A DNA stretch of 64,000 nucleotides from Acetobacter aceti NBRC 14818. Its GTDB lineage: Bacteria > Pseudomonadota > Alphaproteobacteria > Acetobacterales > Acetobacteraceae. This document shows, piece after piece, positions 46,155 to 55,742 of this stretch (within the stretch, counting starts at the first letter, position 1; each line of letters begins with the position of its first letter). The notes under the pieces are model-generated. The model saw nothing but the letters and a program-made list of their open reading frames with translations. It searched no databases and was not told the DNA's origin. The stretch lies in NCBI RefSeq assembly GCF_000193495.2, contig NZ_AP023410.1:992001-1056000 (forward strand). The letters are read 5' to 3'. The translations under genes and the position numbers were made by a program.

Positions 46155-47966
46155 TCATTCCGTCTCCGCCGCATCCTTCTTCACGACAGGCTTCGGCTTG
46201 GGCAGGTTCAGCGCGATGGACAGTTCCTTCAGACGCGCAGGCTCGACGGTGGACGGTGCGCCCATCATCAGATCCTCGCCCTGCTGGTTCAGCGGGAACA
46301 GGATGACCTCGCGGATGTTCGGCTCGTCGGCCAGCAGCATGACCATGCGGTCCACGCCAGGAGCAGCGCCACCATGCGGCGGTGCGCCGAAGCGGAAGGC
46401 GTTCAGCATGCCGCCGAACTGCTCCTCGACCACGCTTTCCGGATAACCCGCGATCTCGAAGGCGCGGATCATCAGGTCTGGCAGGTGGTTACGGATCGCG
46501 CCGGAGGTCAGCTCAATGCCATTGCAGACGATGTCATACTGATAGGCTTTGACGTCGAGCGGGTCCTGCGTGTTGAGCGCCTCAAGGCCACCCTGCGGCA
46601 TGGAGAACGGGTTGTGGGAGAAGTCGATCTGCCCCGTTTCCTCGTTCTTCTCATACATCGGGAAATCGACGATCCAGCAGAAGCGGAACTCGCCTTCCTC
46701 GATCAGCTCCAGCTCGGTCGCAATCTTGGTGCGGACCAGACCGGAGAACTTCGCCACCTCGTCGCCCTTGCCAGCGGCAAAGAACACGGCGTCACCGGCT
46801 TTCAGGCCGAGCTTGTCCTGAATGGCCTTCACGCGGTCGGCTTCAAGGTTCTTGGCGATCGGTCCCTTGCCGCCTTCCTCGTCGAACTGGATGTAGCCGA
46901 GGCCACCAGCACCGTTCTCACGCGCCCATGCGTTGAGCTTGTCGAAGAAGCCGCGCGGCTTCGGACCAGCGCCCGGAGCCGGAATGGCGCGGATTTCGCC
47001 ACCACCCGCCGCAATCTTGGCGAACAGACCGAAGGATGAGCCAGCGAACAGCTCGGTGACGTTGGCGATCTTCAGCGGGTTACGCAGATCCGGCTTGTCG
47101 GAACCGTAAACAGCCATCGCCTCGGCATACGGGATGCGCGGGAACGGTGCGGGCGTCACAGCGCGGCCATTGCCGAACTCGCGGAACACGCCTTCCATGA
47201 CCGGCTCAAGTGTTGCGAACACTTCTTCCTGCGTTGCGAAGGCCATCTCGAAATCGAGCTGATAGAACTCGCCGGGGCTACGGTCAGCACGGGCGGCTTC
47301 GTCACGGAAGCAGGGTGCGATCTGGAAATAGCGGTCGAAACCCGCGACCATAGCGAGCTGCTTGAACTGCTGCGGAGCCTGCGGGAGCGCGTAGAACTTG
47401 CCCGGATGCAGACGGGACGGCACGAGGAAGTCGCGTGCGCCTTCCGGGGAGGAGGCCGTCAGGATCGGCGTCTGGAACTCGGTAAAGCCCTGCTCGACCA
47501 TACGGCGACGCAGGCTGGCGATCACCTGCGAGCGCAGCAGGATGTTGCGGTGAATCTTCTCGCGGCGCAGATCGAGATAGCGGTATTTCAGGCGCAGCTC
47601 TTCGCCATAATGCTCGTTGCCGGCGACCTGGAACGGCAGGACGGCGGCGGCCGACTGCACAGTGAATTCTTTTGCACGCAGTTCGATATCGCCGGTTGGC
47701 AGGTTCGGGTTGCGCGTGGTTTCCTCACGCAGCACGACCTCACCCGTCACGGTGATGACGCTCTCGACGCGGGTTTCCTCAGCCACCGGCATGACCGGAG
47801 ATTCGGCGGGAATGACAATCTGCGTCAGACCGTCCTGATCGCGCAGATCGATGAACAGCAGGCCGCCGTGATCTCGCTTGCTGTGGACCCAGCCGGACAG
47901 GCGCACGGTTTTTCCGGCGTCTTCGGCGCGGAGGGCGGCGCAGCTATGGGTGCGATACGGATGCAT
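46155..47966 (-). CDS. aspS: Aspartate-tRNA ligase
   Basis: A 603-residue class II synthetase. The N-terminal OB fold begins [19 protein letters not shown] and includes [20 protein letters not shown]. Motif 2 is [24 protein letters not shown] ([19 protein letters not shown]), and the bacterial GAD insert follows. Motif 3 is [19 protein letters not shown] with the conserved arginine. The ATG at 47966 has AGGA about eight bases upstream; the open extension beyond it is not conserved-looking. In alphaproteobacteria lacking AsnRS this enzyme may also charge tRNA-Asn; that is not decidable here. Confidence 0.96.
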   Translation of the reverse strand: MHPYRTHSCAALRAEDAGKTVRLSGWVHSKRDHGGLLFIDLRDQDGLTQIVIPAESPVMPVAEETRVESVITVTGEVVLREETTRNPNLPTGDIELRAKEFTVQSAAAVLPFQVAGNEHYGEELRLKYRYLDLRREKIHRNILLRSQVIASLRRRMVEQGFTEFQTPILTASSPEGARDFLVPSRLHPGKFYALPQAPQQFKQLAMVAGFDRYFQIAPCFRDEAARADRSPGEFYQLDFEMAFATQEEVFATLEPVMEGVFREFGNGRAVTPAPFPRIPYAEAMAVYGSDKPDLRNPLKIANVTELFAGSSFGLFAKIAAGGGEIRAIPAPGAGPKPRGFFDKLNAWARENGAGGLGYIQFDEEGGKGPIAKNLEADRVKAIQDKLGLKAGDAVFFAAGKGDEVAKFSGLVRTKIATELELIEEGEFRFCWIVDFPMYEKNEETGQIDFSHNPFSMPQGGLEALNTQDPLDVKAYQYDIVCNGIELTSGAIRNHLPDLMIRAFEIAGYPESVVEEQFGGMLNAFRFGAPPHGGAAPGVDRMVMLLADEPNIREVILFPLNQQGEDLMMGAPSTVEPARLKELSIALNLPKPKPVVKKDAAETE

Positions 47967-48217
47967 GTGGTCAATTCCTGCCCGGCTGGAACGCGGCGCG
48001 GACAGCGGGGAGCCGTCCGGCCACAATGTGAAAATTCAGGGGCGGAGGAAGCCGGTCACAGGCGCTCATGTCAAGTCCGGAGAGGTTTCACAGGCGTGAA
48101 CAGCGCTGTATTTCTCTCCTACGCCGGAAACCCTGCCGCGTTCCTGTATCGGTAGTCGAAGACACGAACAGCGGATACAAGTGCGTGAATTCCGTCTTCA
48201 CTGATCAGGCTGGCCGC

Positions 48218-49636
48218 ATGTCCGACACCCTCTCCGCCCCGATGACCGGCGTGGAAACCGTTCTTTCCGCTCTTCGCGAAACCATGGGGAGCCAGATCAG
48301 CACCGTGGCTTCCGTGCGCGAGGAACACAGCCACGGCGAGGCGCTGGATGCGTCCTGTCTGCCCGCCGCTGTAGTGTTTGTGGAAAGCACGGACGATGTC
48401 TCCCGCGTGCTGTCCCTGTGCCACGAACACCGCGTGCCGGTTGTAGCATTCGGTGCGGGAACGTCGATTGAAGGCCATGTCACGCCGCCCGCAGAAGGCG
48501 TCAGCCTCGATCTCTCCCGCATGACGAAGATCGTGCAGTTCAATCCGGAAGATCTCGACTGCCGTGTGCAAGCCGGTCTGACGCGGCAGGAACTCAACGC
48601 CCACATCCGCGATTCCGGTTTATTTTTTCCGGTCGATCCGGGCGGTGAAGCCACGCTTGGCGGCATGTGCGCCACCCGCGCCTCCGGCACGGCGGCGGTG
48701 AAATACGGCACGATGAAGGAAAACGTGCTCGGCATGACCGTGGTGCTCGCCACTGGCGAGGTGATCCGCACAGGTGGCCGCGTCCGCAAATCTTCGACGG
48801 GTTATGATCTGACCTCGCTGTTTATTGGCTCAGAAGGCACGCTCGGCATCATCACCGAGATCCAGTTGCGTCTCTACGGACTGCCGGAAAGCATCGCTGC
48901 CGCGATCTGCCAGTTCAACACGGTGGACGAGGCGATCAACACCGCCGTCGAGATGATCCAGTACGGCCTCCCCGTCGCCCGCGTGGAGTTTCTGGATGAA
49001 GTACAGATGGCGGCCAGCATCGCCTTCTCTCACCTTGATGAACTGAAACCTCTGCCGACGTTGTTATTCGAGTTCTCCGGCGGCCCCGCGTCCGTACGTG
49101 AGCAGGTGGAAGCCACGGAGAGCATCGCCCGCGACAATGGCGGTCTCGGCTTTGCCTGGGCTGACACACCCGAGGAACGCACCCGTCTGTGGAAGGCCCG
49201 TCACGACGCCTTCTGGGCGGCGCGCGCCATCGACCACTCGGCGCTTGTCATCTCGACCGACTGCATCGTGCCGATCTCCTGCCTTGGCGAACTGATCGAC
49301 GGCGCACGCGAGGACATCGCTGCTTCCGGCCTGCGCGCCGCCATGCTGGGGCATGTGGGTGACGGCAATTTCCACACCCTGATTCTCACCGAGAATTCTC
49401 CAAAGGGACGCGCACGACTGCTTGAACTGGACCGCAACATTGTCGGCCGTGCGCTGGCGCTGGGCGGTTCATGCAGCGGCGAGCATGGCGTCGGGATTGG
49501 CAAGCTGGAATTTCTTGAGGCGGAACATGGCGCGGGAGCACTCAGCGTGATGCGCGCCCTGAAGCAGACGATGGACCCGCGCGGCATTCTCAATCCCGGC
49601 AAACTTCTTCCGCCGGGGGAAGCCTATAAAGGATGA
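48218..49636 (+). CDS. FAD-linked oxidase (D-lactate/glycolate dehydrogenase, GlcD type)
   Basis: A 472-residue flavoprotein of the vanillyl-alcohol-oxidase fold that oxidises a 2-hydroxy acid. The FAD-binding region has VVAFGAGTSIEGHVTPP, then FPVDPGGEATLGGMCATRAS and STGYDLTSLFIGSEGTLGII. The C-terminal part ends with LGHVGDGNFHTLI, GGSCSGEHGVGIGK and RGILNPGKLLPP, as in D-lactate dehydrogenase (cytochrome). The ATG at 48218 is chosen by family length; the frame is open 50 codons upstream. It overlaps bluB by four bases. Confidence 0.85.
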   Translation: MSDTLSAPMTGVETVLSALRETMGSQISTVASVREEHSHGEALDASCLPAAVVFVESTDDVSRVLSLCHEHRVPVVAFGAGTSIEGHVTPPAEGVSLDLSRMTKIVQFNPEDLDCRVQAGLTRQELNAHIRDSGLFFPVDPGGEATLGGMCATRASGTAAVKYGTMKENVLGMTVVLATGEVIRTGGRVRKSSTGYDLTSLFIGSEGTLGIITEIQLRLYGLPESIAAAICQFNTVDEAINTAVEMIQYGLPVARVEFLDEVQMAASIAFSHLDELKPLPTLLFEFSGGPASVREQVEATESIARDNGGLGFAWADTPEERTRLWKARHDAFWAARAIDHSALVISTDCIVPISCLGELIDGAREDIAASGLRAAMLGHVGDGNFHTLILTENSPKGRARLLELDRNIVGRALALGGSCSGEHGVGIGKLEFLEAEHGAGALSVMRALKQTMDPRGILNPGKLLPPGEAYKG

Positions 49637-50250
49637 CAGCTTCAGCCGTTCTGGAGGACGTCTTCCGCTGGCGGCGGGATGTCCGGCATTTTCGTCCTGA
49701 GCCAGTCGCCGATGCTACACTCGATGAACTGCTACAAGTCGCGAGCATGGCGCCATCGGTTGGTCTCAGCGAGCCGTGGCGCTTCATGCGGGTGGACAGT
49801 CCTGCGCGCCGCGCAGCGGTTCGGGGTCTCTTTGCCCGCAGCCAAGCCGAAGCCCTAGCAGAACGTGAGGGCGAGGACGCCGCCGCTTATGCCCGTCTGA
49901 AACTAGCCGGGCTGGACGACGCGCCCCATCATATTGCGGTGTTTTCGGTGGAAGATCCGGAACAGGGGCGCGGCCTCGGTCGCCGCACCATGCCGGAGAC
50001 AACGGTATGGTCCACGGTCATGGCGATCCACACCTTTTGGTTGGCCGCCGCCGCCCGGGGAATTGGGGTGGGCTGGGTTTCCATTCTTGAACCTGACGCT
50101 GTGCGACAGGCGCTGGAAAGTCCGGCATCGTGGCGCTTTATCGCTTATCTGTGCGTCGGATACCCGCGTGAACGTCACGACACACCGGAACTGGAGCGGC
50201 TCGGTTGGGAGCGGCGCCAGTCCTTTTGTCGGGAGTGGATCAGGCGTTAG
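49633..50250 (+). CDS. bluB: 5,6-dimethylbenzimidazole synthase BluB
   Basis: Uses oxygen and reduced FMN to break down FMN itself into 5,6-dimethylbenzimidazole, the lower ligand of vitamin B12. The nitroreductase-fold signature WRRDVRHFRPEPV is followed by ASMAPSVGLSEPWRFM, MPETTVWSTVMAIHTFW and IGVGWVSILEP, ending YLCVGYPRERHDTPELE, which separates BluB from ordinary nitroreductases. Length 205 fits. The ATG overlaps the oxidase stop as ATGA. Its 3' end overlaps the convergent flippase gene by 11 bp. Confidence 0.9.
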   Translation: MTASAVLEDVFRWRRDVRHFRPEPVADATLDELLQVASMAPSVGLSEPWRFMRVDSPARRAAVRGLFARSQAEALAEREGEDAAAYARLKLAGLDDAPHHIAVFSVEDPEQGRGLGRRTMPETTVWSTVMAIHTFWLAAAARGIGVGWVSILEPDAVRQALESPASWRFIAYLCVGYPRERHDTPELERLGWERRQSFCREWIRR

Positions 50251-51739
50251 CCCCGTCCGTCTGACGACGCTTTTTAAACTTGTCACCGAACCGGTTCACG
50301 ATTTCCCTGAACATCTCAGGCCGGAACACCGCCAGCAGCGCCGGGTAGACGATACAGGTCACTATGCCGATGATCATGCATTCCACGAAATCGTTGCCGT
50401 GGAAGAGACTAGTCTGCGCAAGAGCTATGCCGGCTCCGATGGCGATGCAGGAAAAAATCATGGGCATGAAATAGAATTCGGCCACGGTCAGAGCCGACAC
50501 ACCTGATCCAATCAAAATCAGATAGGAAGTGATGGGCGGCCACAGGAAATAATAGGCCGCCACAGCAAGAGCGACGCCCATGACGCCTCCCCAATATCCC
50601 CCAAGACCAACCATGATGTAAAACAGGGGAAACGCAATAAGCCGATACTGACAGGACCGTGCAAACTCCCGCCTTGCGCTCTGGAGAGCACCCGTAATCC
50701 AGCTTATCGCGTCAAATGGCAGACCAATGCTCAGGATGATGACATAGGGTACCGCAGGCATCCAGCGATCGCCAAACAGCAGATGCAACCCCGGTTTTGC
50801 CAGCCCCGCCTGCAAAAAGCAGAACGGCATGACAAGATAGCCCAGAAGACGGCATGCACGGAGGACGGCGTCAGTCTGGCGGGCTGGCTCATTCCGGAAC
50901 TGCACAAGAGCCGGGAACACGACGTTACTGACATTACCAGCCAACATGCGGACAGGCTGGGCGGCAAACCGAAAAGCAAAGAAGTAATAACCGACCATCG
51001 CCTTCGATGCGATGAGTCCAAGGACAATGTAGTCACCCTGATTGATGAATTCTATACAGGTCCGATTCAACAGAATGAGCGTGCTGTTACCCACCAGATA
51101 ACGGGCCTGTATGGCCTTGTATCGCCCTTTTATCGAAGGTGCGGCCCGCTTCCAGAGCCAGGCTGTCCGCACTAGGGCAACGATGGGATAAGGGATGGCA
51201 AAGGCGTATGCCCCCGTTCCCAGCGCGGCAAGAATAATGGTCAGAACCTGTAGTGCCACAATCTCGAATGTGTTGCAGGCGGCCAGAAATCGGAAATCCA
51301 TTTCTGCCCGGACCTTTACGGCCGACACCGTGCTTAGTGCACGAAGAGGCGTAGCAACAGCAATCGCCATGATGAGGCCGACAAGAGCTGGGGAATGGTA
51401 CCAGTGTGCGGCGAATGGCGCTGCAATGAACATACCCAGCATGCCGGCCACACTAACGCCTGCTGACATCCAGAACGCCAAGGGTTCCCACAACGTCATG
51501 GTTTTCTGACGCTGAAGCAGAACCTCGTCGATCCCGAAGCTGATAAGGGAATTGGCAATGGCAGTAACTGTCAGCGCAAGACCGATTGTACCGAAATCTT
51601 CCGGTAGAAGTAATCGCGCCAGGAAAAGCTGCGAGATAAATCCAATGCCCCGGGCGGCCAGACTCTGAACTGCAAGCCACAGAAAACCGCTGGTCGCAGC
51701 TTTCCCTACTCCGGATGAACCGGCTGTTTTTGTGGTCAT
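50240..51739 (-). CDS. Polysaccharide flippase (MOP superfamily, Wzx/WzxC-like)
   Basis: A 499-residue inner-membrane protein with about 12-14 hydrophobic segments. The N-terminal AATSGFLWLAVQSLAARGIGF and LARLLLPEDFGTIGLALTVT are typical of lipid-linked oligosaccharide exporters, as is the GDYIVLGLIASKAMVGYYFF region. It probably flips undecaprenyl-linked repeat units of an exopolysaccharide or O-antigen. No other polysaccharide gene is adjacent, which is unusual for this family. It is flanked by lepA and convergent bluB. Confidence 0.82.
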   Translation of the reverse strand: MTTKTAGSSGVGKAATSGFLWLAVQSLAARGIGFISQLFLARLLLPEDFGTIGLALTVTAIANSLISFGIDEVLLQRQKTMTLWEPLAFWMSAGVSVAGMLGMFIAAPFAAHWYHSPALVGLIMAIAVATPLRALSTVSAVKVRAEMDFRFLAACNTFEIVALQVLTIILAALGTGAYAFAIPYPIVALVRTAWLWKRAAPSIKGRYKAIQARYLVGNSTLILLNRTCIEFINQGDYIVLGLIASKAMVGYYFFAFRFAAQPVRMLAGNVSNVVFPALVQFRNEPARQTDAVLRACRLLGYLVMPFCFLQAGLAKPGLHLLFGDRWMPAVPYVIILSIGLPFDAISWITGALQSARREFARSCQYRLIAFPLFYIMVGLGGYWGGVMGVALAVAAYYFLWPPITSYLILIGSGVSALTVAEFYFMPMIFSCIAIGAGIALAQTSLFHGNDFVECMIIGIVTCIVYPALLAVFRPEMFREIVNRFGDKFKKRRQTDGANA

Positions 51740-51952
51740 AGCGGCAAAGAACTGTTCATGTGACCCAATTCAGCTTCCGACACACTTATTGCCCACACCG
51801 GGAATATCGTGCTTCAGATCATGCTCTAATGCTTCTCTTTATATACGCCTTTTAAAACTACATGAGACCTGCCGTCCAATGCGGATTCTACCTCACCGAC
51901 GCAGCAACAATTTAAAACAGCCGTCCTATTTTTGATGCAACGTGTCTTCAGC
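51740..51952. other. Intergenic gap between flippase and lepA
   Basis: This 213 bp gap contains AT-rich stretches upstream of the flippase start but no clear terminator for lepA, promoter or RNA. Nothing else is seen. Confidence 0.3.
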
Positions 51953-53758
51953 TCACCGATCCATCTTAAGCGCAGCAAGGAACGCGCTCTGCGGAATTTC
52001 GACTTTGCCGAACTGACGCATCCGCTTCTTGCCCTCTTTCTGCTTCTCCAGCAGCTTGCGCTTACGCGAGATGTCACCACCGTAACACTTCGCTGTCACG
52101 TCCTTGGACAGGGCTCCGATGGTCTCACGGGCAATCACGCGTGCACCGATAGCCGCCTGAATGGCGATCTTGAAGAGCTGGCGAGGGATAAGATCTTTCA
52201 GACGGGCGCAGATGGCACGACCACGACTCTCGGCCGCAGACCGATGTGCGATGAAGGATAGCGCATCCACCGGTTCCTGATTGACGAGGATAGAGATCCG
52301 CACAAGATCACTCTCTTCGTAACCATCCATCTGATAGTCGAAGCTGGCGTAACCACGCGTCAGAGACTTGAGACGGTCGTAGAAATCGAACACCACTTCG
52401 TTAAGCGGCAAACGATAAACCGCCATCGCACGATTGCCGACATAGGTCAGATCAATCTGCACGCCACGCCGCTCGGTGCAGAGCGTCAGCACGGCGCCAA
52501 GATACTCATCTGGCACCATGATCGTGGCCTTGATCCAAGGCTCCTCGATGGTCTCGATCTGCATGGGATCCGGCATGTCGGCCGGATTATGCAGATCCTC
52601 CTTCGTGCCGTCGTTCATATTCAGATGATAGACAACGGACGGTGCTGTCGCGATCAGATCGAGATCGAATTCGCGGGACAGGCGCTCCTGAATGATCTCC
52701 AGATGCAGCAGACCGAGGAAGCCACACCGGAATCCGAAGCCAAGAGCGGCGGACGTCTCGGCTTCATAATGGAACGAGGCATCATTCAGACGCAGCTTGC
52801 CGAGACTGTCGCGCAGCTTGTCGAAATCATCCGCATTGACCGGGAACAGACCACACCAAACCACCGGAATGGAAGGCTTGAAGCCCGAAAGCGGCTCGGC
52901 AGCTGGACGGCGGTCATCGGTGATGGTGTCACCCACGTTACAGTCGGCGACGGTCTTGATGGCGGCGTTGATGTAGCCCATCTCACCCGGTCCGAGATCG
53001 TCCACCGGCACCATGCGCGGCGCGAACACACCGACCTGATCCACCAGATGGGTCGCGCCCGTGGACATCATGCGAATGCGTGCGCCCTTCTTCAGGCGAC
53101 CTTCCTTGATGCGGACAAGGATAATGACACCGAGATAGGCGTCGTACCAGCTATCCACCAGCATGGCCTTGAGCGGCAGTTCGGCATCACCTGTCGGCGG
53201 AGGCAGTCGGGTGACCACAGCTTCCAGCACGCCTTCGATGTTTATGCCGGTCTTGGCCGAAATCTCCACGGCGTCCTCGGCGTCAATGCCGATGACTTCC
53301 TCGATCTGCGCTTTCACACGCTCCGGCTCGGCGGCAGGCAGGTCGATCTTGTTAAGGACAGGCACGATTTCGTGATTGGCGTCGATGGCCTGATAAACGT
53401 TGGCCAGCGTCTGCGCTTCCACACCCTGCGAGGCATCCACAACCAGCAGCGAGCCTTCACACGCGGCGAGCGAGCGGCTGACTTCGTAAGCGAAGTCGAC
53501 GTGGCCCGGCGTGTCCATCAGGTTCAGGATGTATGTCTTGCCGTCCTTGGCCGGATAGGTCAGGCGCACGGTCTGCGCCTTGATAGTGATACCGCGCTCG
53601 CGCTCCAGCTCCATATTGTCGAGCACCTGATTCGTCATCTCGCGGGCGGTCAGCGCGCCGCAAGCCTGAATCATCCGGTCGGCAAGAGTAGATTTGCCGT
53701 GGTCGATATGGGCGATGATCGAGAAGTTACGGATCAGGGAGAGAGGCGTATCGGTCAT
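51953..53758 (-). CDS. lepA: Elongation factor 4 (LepA)
   Basis: A translational GTPase that acts on stalled or back-translocatable ribosomes. G1 is [18 protein letters not shown]3 [17 protein letters not shown] and G4 [13 protein letters not shown]. The LepA-specific C-terminal domain appears at [20 protein letters not shown]. At 601 residues it is standard. It is a single leftward gene, divergent from the oligopeptidase gene 118 bp away. Confidence 0.97.
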   Translation of the reverse strand: MTDTPLSLIRNFSIIAHIDHGKSTLADRMIQACGALTAREMTNQVLDNMELERERGITIKAQTVRLTYPAKDGKTYILNLMDTPGHVDFAYEVSRSLAACEGSLLVVDASQGVEAQTLANVYQAIDANHEIVPVLNKIDLPAAEPERVKAQIEEVIGIDAEDAVEISAKTGINIEGVLEAVVTRLPPPTGDAELPLKAMLVDSWYDAYLGVIILVRIKEGRLKKGARIRMMSTGATHLVDQVGVFAPRMVPVDDLGPGEMGYINAAIKTVADCNVGDTITDDRRPAAEPLSGFKPSIPVVWCGLFPVNADDFDKLRDSLGKLRLNDASFHYEAETSAALGFGFRCGFLGLLHLEIIQERLSREFDLDLIATAPSVVYHLNMNDGTKEDLHNPADMPDPMQIETIEEPWIKATIMVPDEYLGAVLTLCTERRGVQIDLTYVGNRAMAVYRLPLNEVVFDFYDRLKSLTRGYASFDYQMDGYEESDLVRISILVNQEPVDALSFIAHRSAAESRGRAICARLKDLIPRQLFKIAIQAAIGARVIARETIGALSKDVTAKCYGGDISRKRKLLEKQKEGKKRMRQFGKVEIPQSAFLAALKMDR

Positions 53759-53876
53759 GCCCGCTCCATAGGGGATAAAGCGGCAAAAGTCAGCACGCGA
53801 AAGCGTGGGAAATGCACATGCAGCAAAGAATCAAACGGCCTCGCCACCCGCACGCACCCGCGCTACAATTCCGGAC

Positions 53877-55739
53877 ATGGTAGATCAGGCTCCCTTCCCC
53901 CATCCGCACGCTCGACTGCGGCCCCTTTCCGCTCAGGTTTCGCTTTCGGCGAACACCACATCATCCAGGCCGAGCACAGATATGTCCCCGCCTCGCTGGG
54001 ACCTGTCCGACCTGTATACGAGTCCCGACTCGCCTGCGGTAAAGGCCGATCTGGATCGTGCGGCTGCCGAGGCCAAGGCGTTTGCGGGGCAGTATAAAGG
54101 CACCATCGCCTCTCTCTCCGGCGCGGATCTGGCGAAGGCGATCGAGACCTGCCAGACGATCAACGAAATCCTCGGCAAGGTCGGCTCCTTCGCGTCCCTG
54201 TCCTTCTCCGCCGATATGACTGATCCCGAAACGGGCAAATTCAGTCAGGCCGTGCGTGAGTGTATCTCCGACATTTCGGCGGACCTGCTGTTCTTCACTC
54301 TGGAACTGAACACCATTGAAGAGGATGTGCTGGAAGCAAAACTGTCTTCCTCCTCCACGCTGGCGCACTGGCGGCCATTCTTGCGTGACCACCGGATGTT
54401 CCGTCCGCATCAGTTACCGGACGACATAGAGCAGGTGCTGCTGGAAAAATCCGTAACTGGCGCATCCGCCTGGTGCCGTCTTTTCGACGAGCAGATCACG
54501 GCCCTCCGTGTGTCACTGGACGGACGGGAAATGCCGCTTGGCGAAGCCCTGAACCAGATGTCGGATCAGGATCGCAGCCGACGCGAAGCCGCTGGCAAGG
54601 CCGTCGGCAAGGCGCTGGAAGGCGATATCAGACTGTTTTCTCTGGTGACCAACACGCTCGCCAAGGACAAGGCCATTTCCGACAAGATGCGACGTTACCC
54701 ACGTCCCGAGTCCTATCGCAATGTCTCCAACATGGTGGAAGACGAGGTCGTGGATGCTCTTGTTTCCGCTGTGACGAACGACTTCCCTCGCCTGTCGCAT
54801 CGTTATTACGGACTGAAAGCAAAATGGCTCGGTCTGGACAAGCTGGAACACTGGGACCGCAACGCACCACTGCCGGGAATGCGTGAGAAGGATATTCCGT
54901 GGACGGACGCCAAGGCGATCGTGCAGCAGGCTTATGAAAAATTTGATCCGGCGCTGGGTGAAATTGTCAGCGAGTTTTTCGACAAGCCCTGGATCGATGC
55001 CGCACCCGTTCCGGGAAAGTCACCGGGCGCTTTCGCCCATCCGGTCGTGCCTTCGGTCCATCCCTATGTTCTGATGAACTATCGCGGGCGCACACGGGAC
55101 GTCATGACACTGGCGCATGAACTCGGACATGGCGTGCATCAGAAACTTGCCGCGAAGCAGGGCTATTTTCTCTCATCGACACCCCTGACGTTGGCGGAAA
55201 CGGCGAGTGTGTTCGGCGAGATGCTGACTTTCCAGTATCTGCTCGATGCGGAAAAAGACCCTGTTCAGAAAAGACTTCTCCTCGCCGCCAAGGTTGAGGA
55301 CATGCTGAACACCGTTGTCCGCCAGATCGCATTCTATCAGTTTGAAAGCCGCGTGCATCACGCCCGCCGTGAAGGCGAACTGCTTCCTGAGCAGATTGGG
55401 GCTATCTGGCGCGACGTTCAGACCGAAAGCCTCGGTCCGGCCTTCAACTTCACACCTGAGTATGACACCTACTGGGCTTACGTTCCCCACTTCGTGCATA
55501 CGCCATTCTATGTCTATGCCTATGCTTTTGGAGACTGCCTAGTGAATGCGCTGTATGGCGTCTATCAGCAGGGTAAGCCGGGTTTCCGGGAGAAATATCG
55601 TGCAATGCTGGAGGCTGGTGGTACCAAACGCCACAGCGAGCTTCTGGCGCCTTTCGGCCTTGATGCTAGTGATCCCGCCTTCTGGCGCAAGGGGCTGGAT
55701 GTGATTTCGGGCTTTATTGATCAGTTGAAGGAAGCCTGA
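53877..55739 (+). CDS. pepF: M3-family oligoendopeptidase (PepF-like)
   Basis: A zinc metallopeptidase of family M3B that degrades oligopeptides in the cytoplasm. The zinc motif HExxH is in TLAHELGHGVHQ near residue 420, with the third ligand glutamate in TLAETASVFGEML. The N-terminal domain begins PPRWDLSDLYTSPDSPAVK and the C-terminal part includes FAYAFGDCLVNALY-like YAYAFGDCLVNALYGVYQQG. Start choice is uncertain: the ATG at 53877 is used, but an ATG at 53982 directly before the conserved domain and a GTG at 53805 are possible. It lies three bases before the ABC1 kinase gene. Confidence 0.88.
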   Translation: MVDQAPFPHPHARLRPLSAQVSLSANTTSSRPSTDMSPPRWDLSDLYTSPDSPAVKADLDRAAAEAKAFAGQYKGTIASLSGADLAKAIETCQTINEILGKVGSFASLSFSADMTDPETGKFSQAVRECISDISADLLFFTLELNTIEEDVLEAKLSSSSTLAHWRPFLRDHRMFRPHQLPDDIEQVLLEKSVTGASAWCRLFDEQITALRVSLDGREMPLGEALNQMSDQDRSRREAAGKAVGKALEGDIRLFSLVTNTLAKDKAISDKMRRYPRPESYRNVSNMVEDEVVDALVSAVTNDFPRLSHRYYGLKAKWLGLDKLEHWDRNAPLPGMREKDIPWTDAKAIVQQAYEKFDPALGEIVSEFFDKPWIDAAPVPGKSPGAFAHPVVPSVHPYVLMNYRGRTRDVMTLAHELGHGVHQKLAAKQGYFLSSTPLTLAETASVFGEMLTFQYLLDAEKDPVQKRLLLAAKVEDMLNTVVRQIAFYQFESRVHHARREGELLPEQIGAIWRDVQTESLGPAFNFTPEYDTYWAYVPHFVHTPFYVYAYAFGDCLVNALYGVYQQGKPGFREKYRAMLEAGGTKRHSELLAPFGLDASDPAFWRKGLDVISGFIDQLKEA

Positions 55740-55742
55740 GCC

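Noticed and set aside
46035-47039. 334-codon open frame on the plus strand opposite aspS
   Set aside because: Antisense shadow of aspS running through its terminator; no start signal or domain.
51826-52080. 84-codon minus-strand frame at the end of lepA
   Set aside because: It overlaps the conserved C-terminus of lepA in another frame and has an implausible Arg/Cys-rich composition.
52589-54097. 502-codon open frame on the plus strand opposite lepA
   Set aside because: Long antisense frames arise from GC-rich codon use; lepA on the other strand is certain and the frame encodes nothing recognisable.
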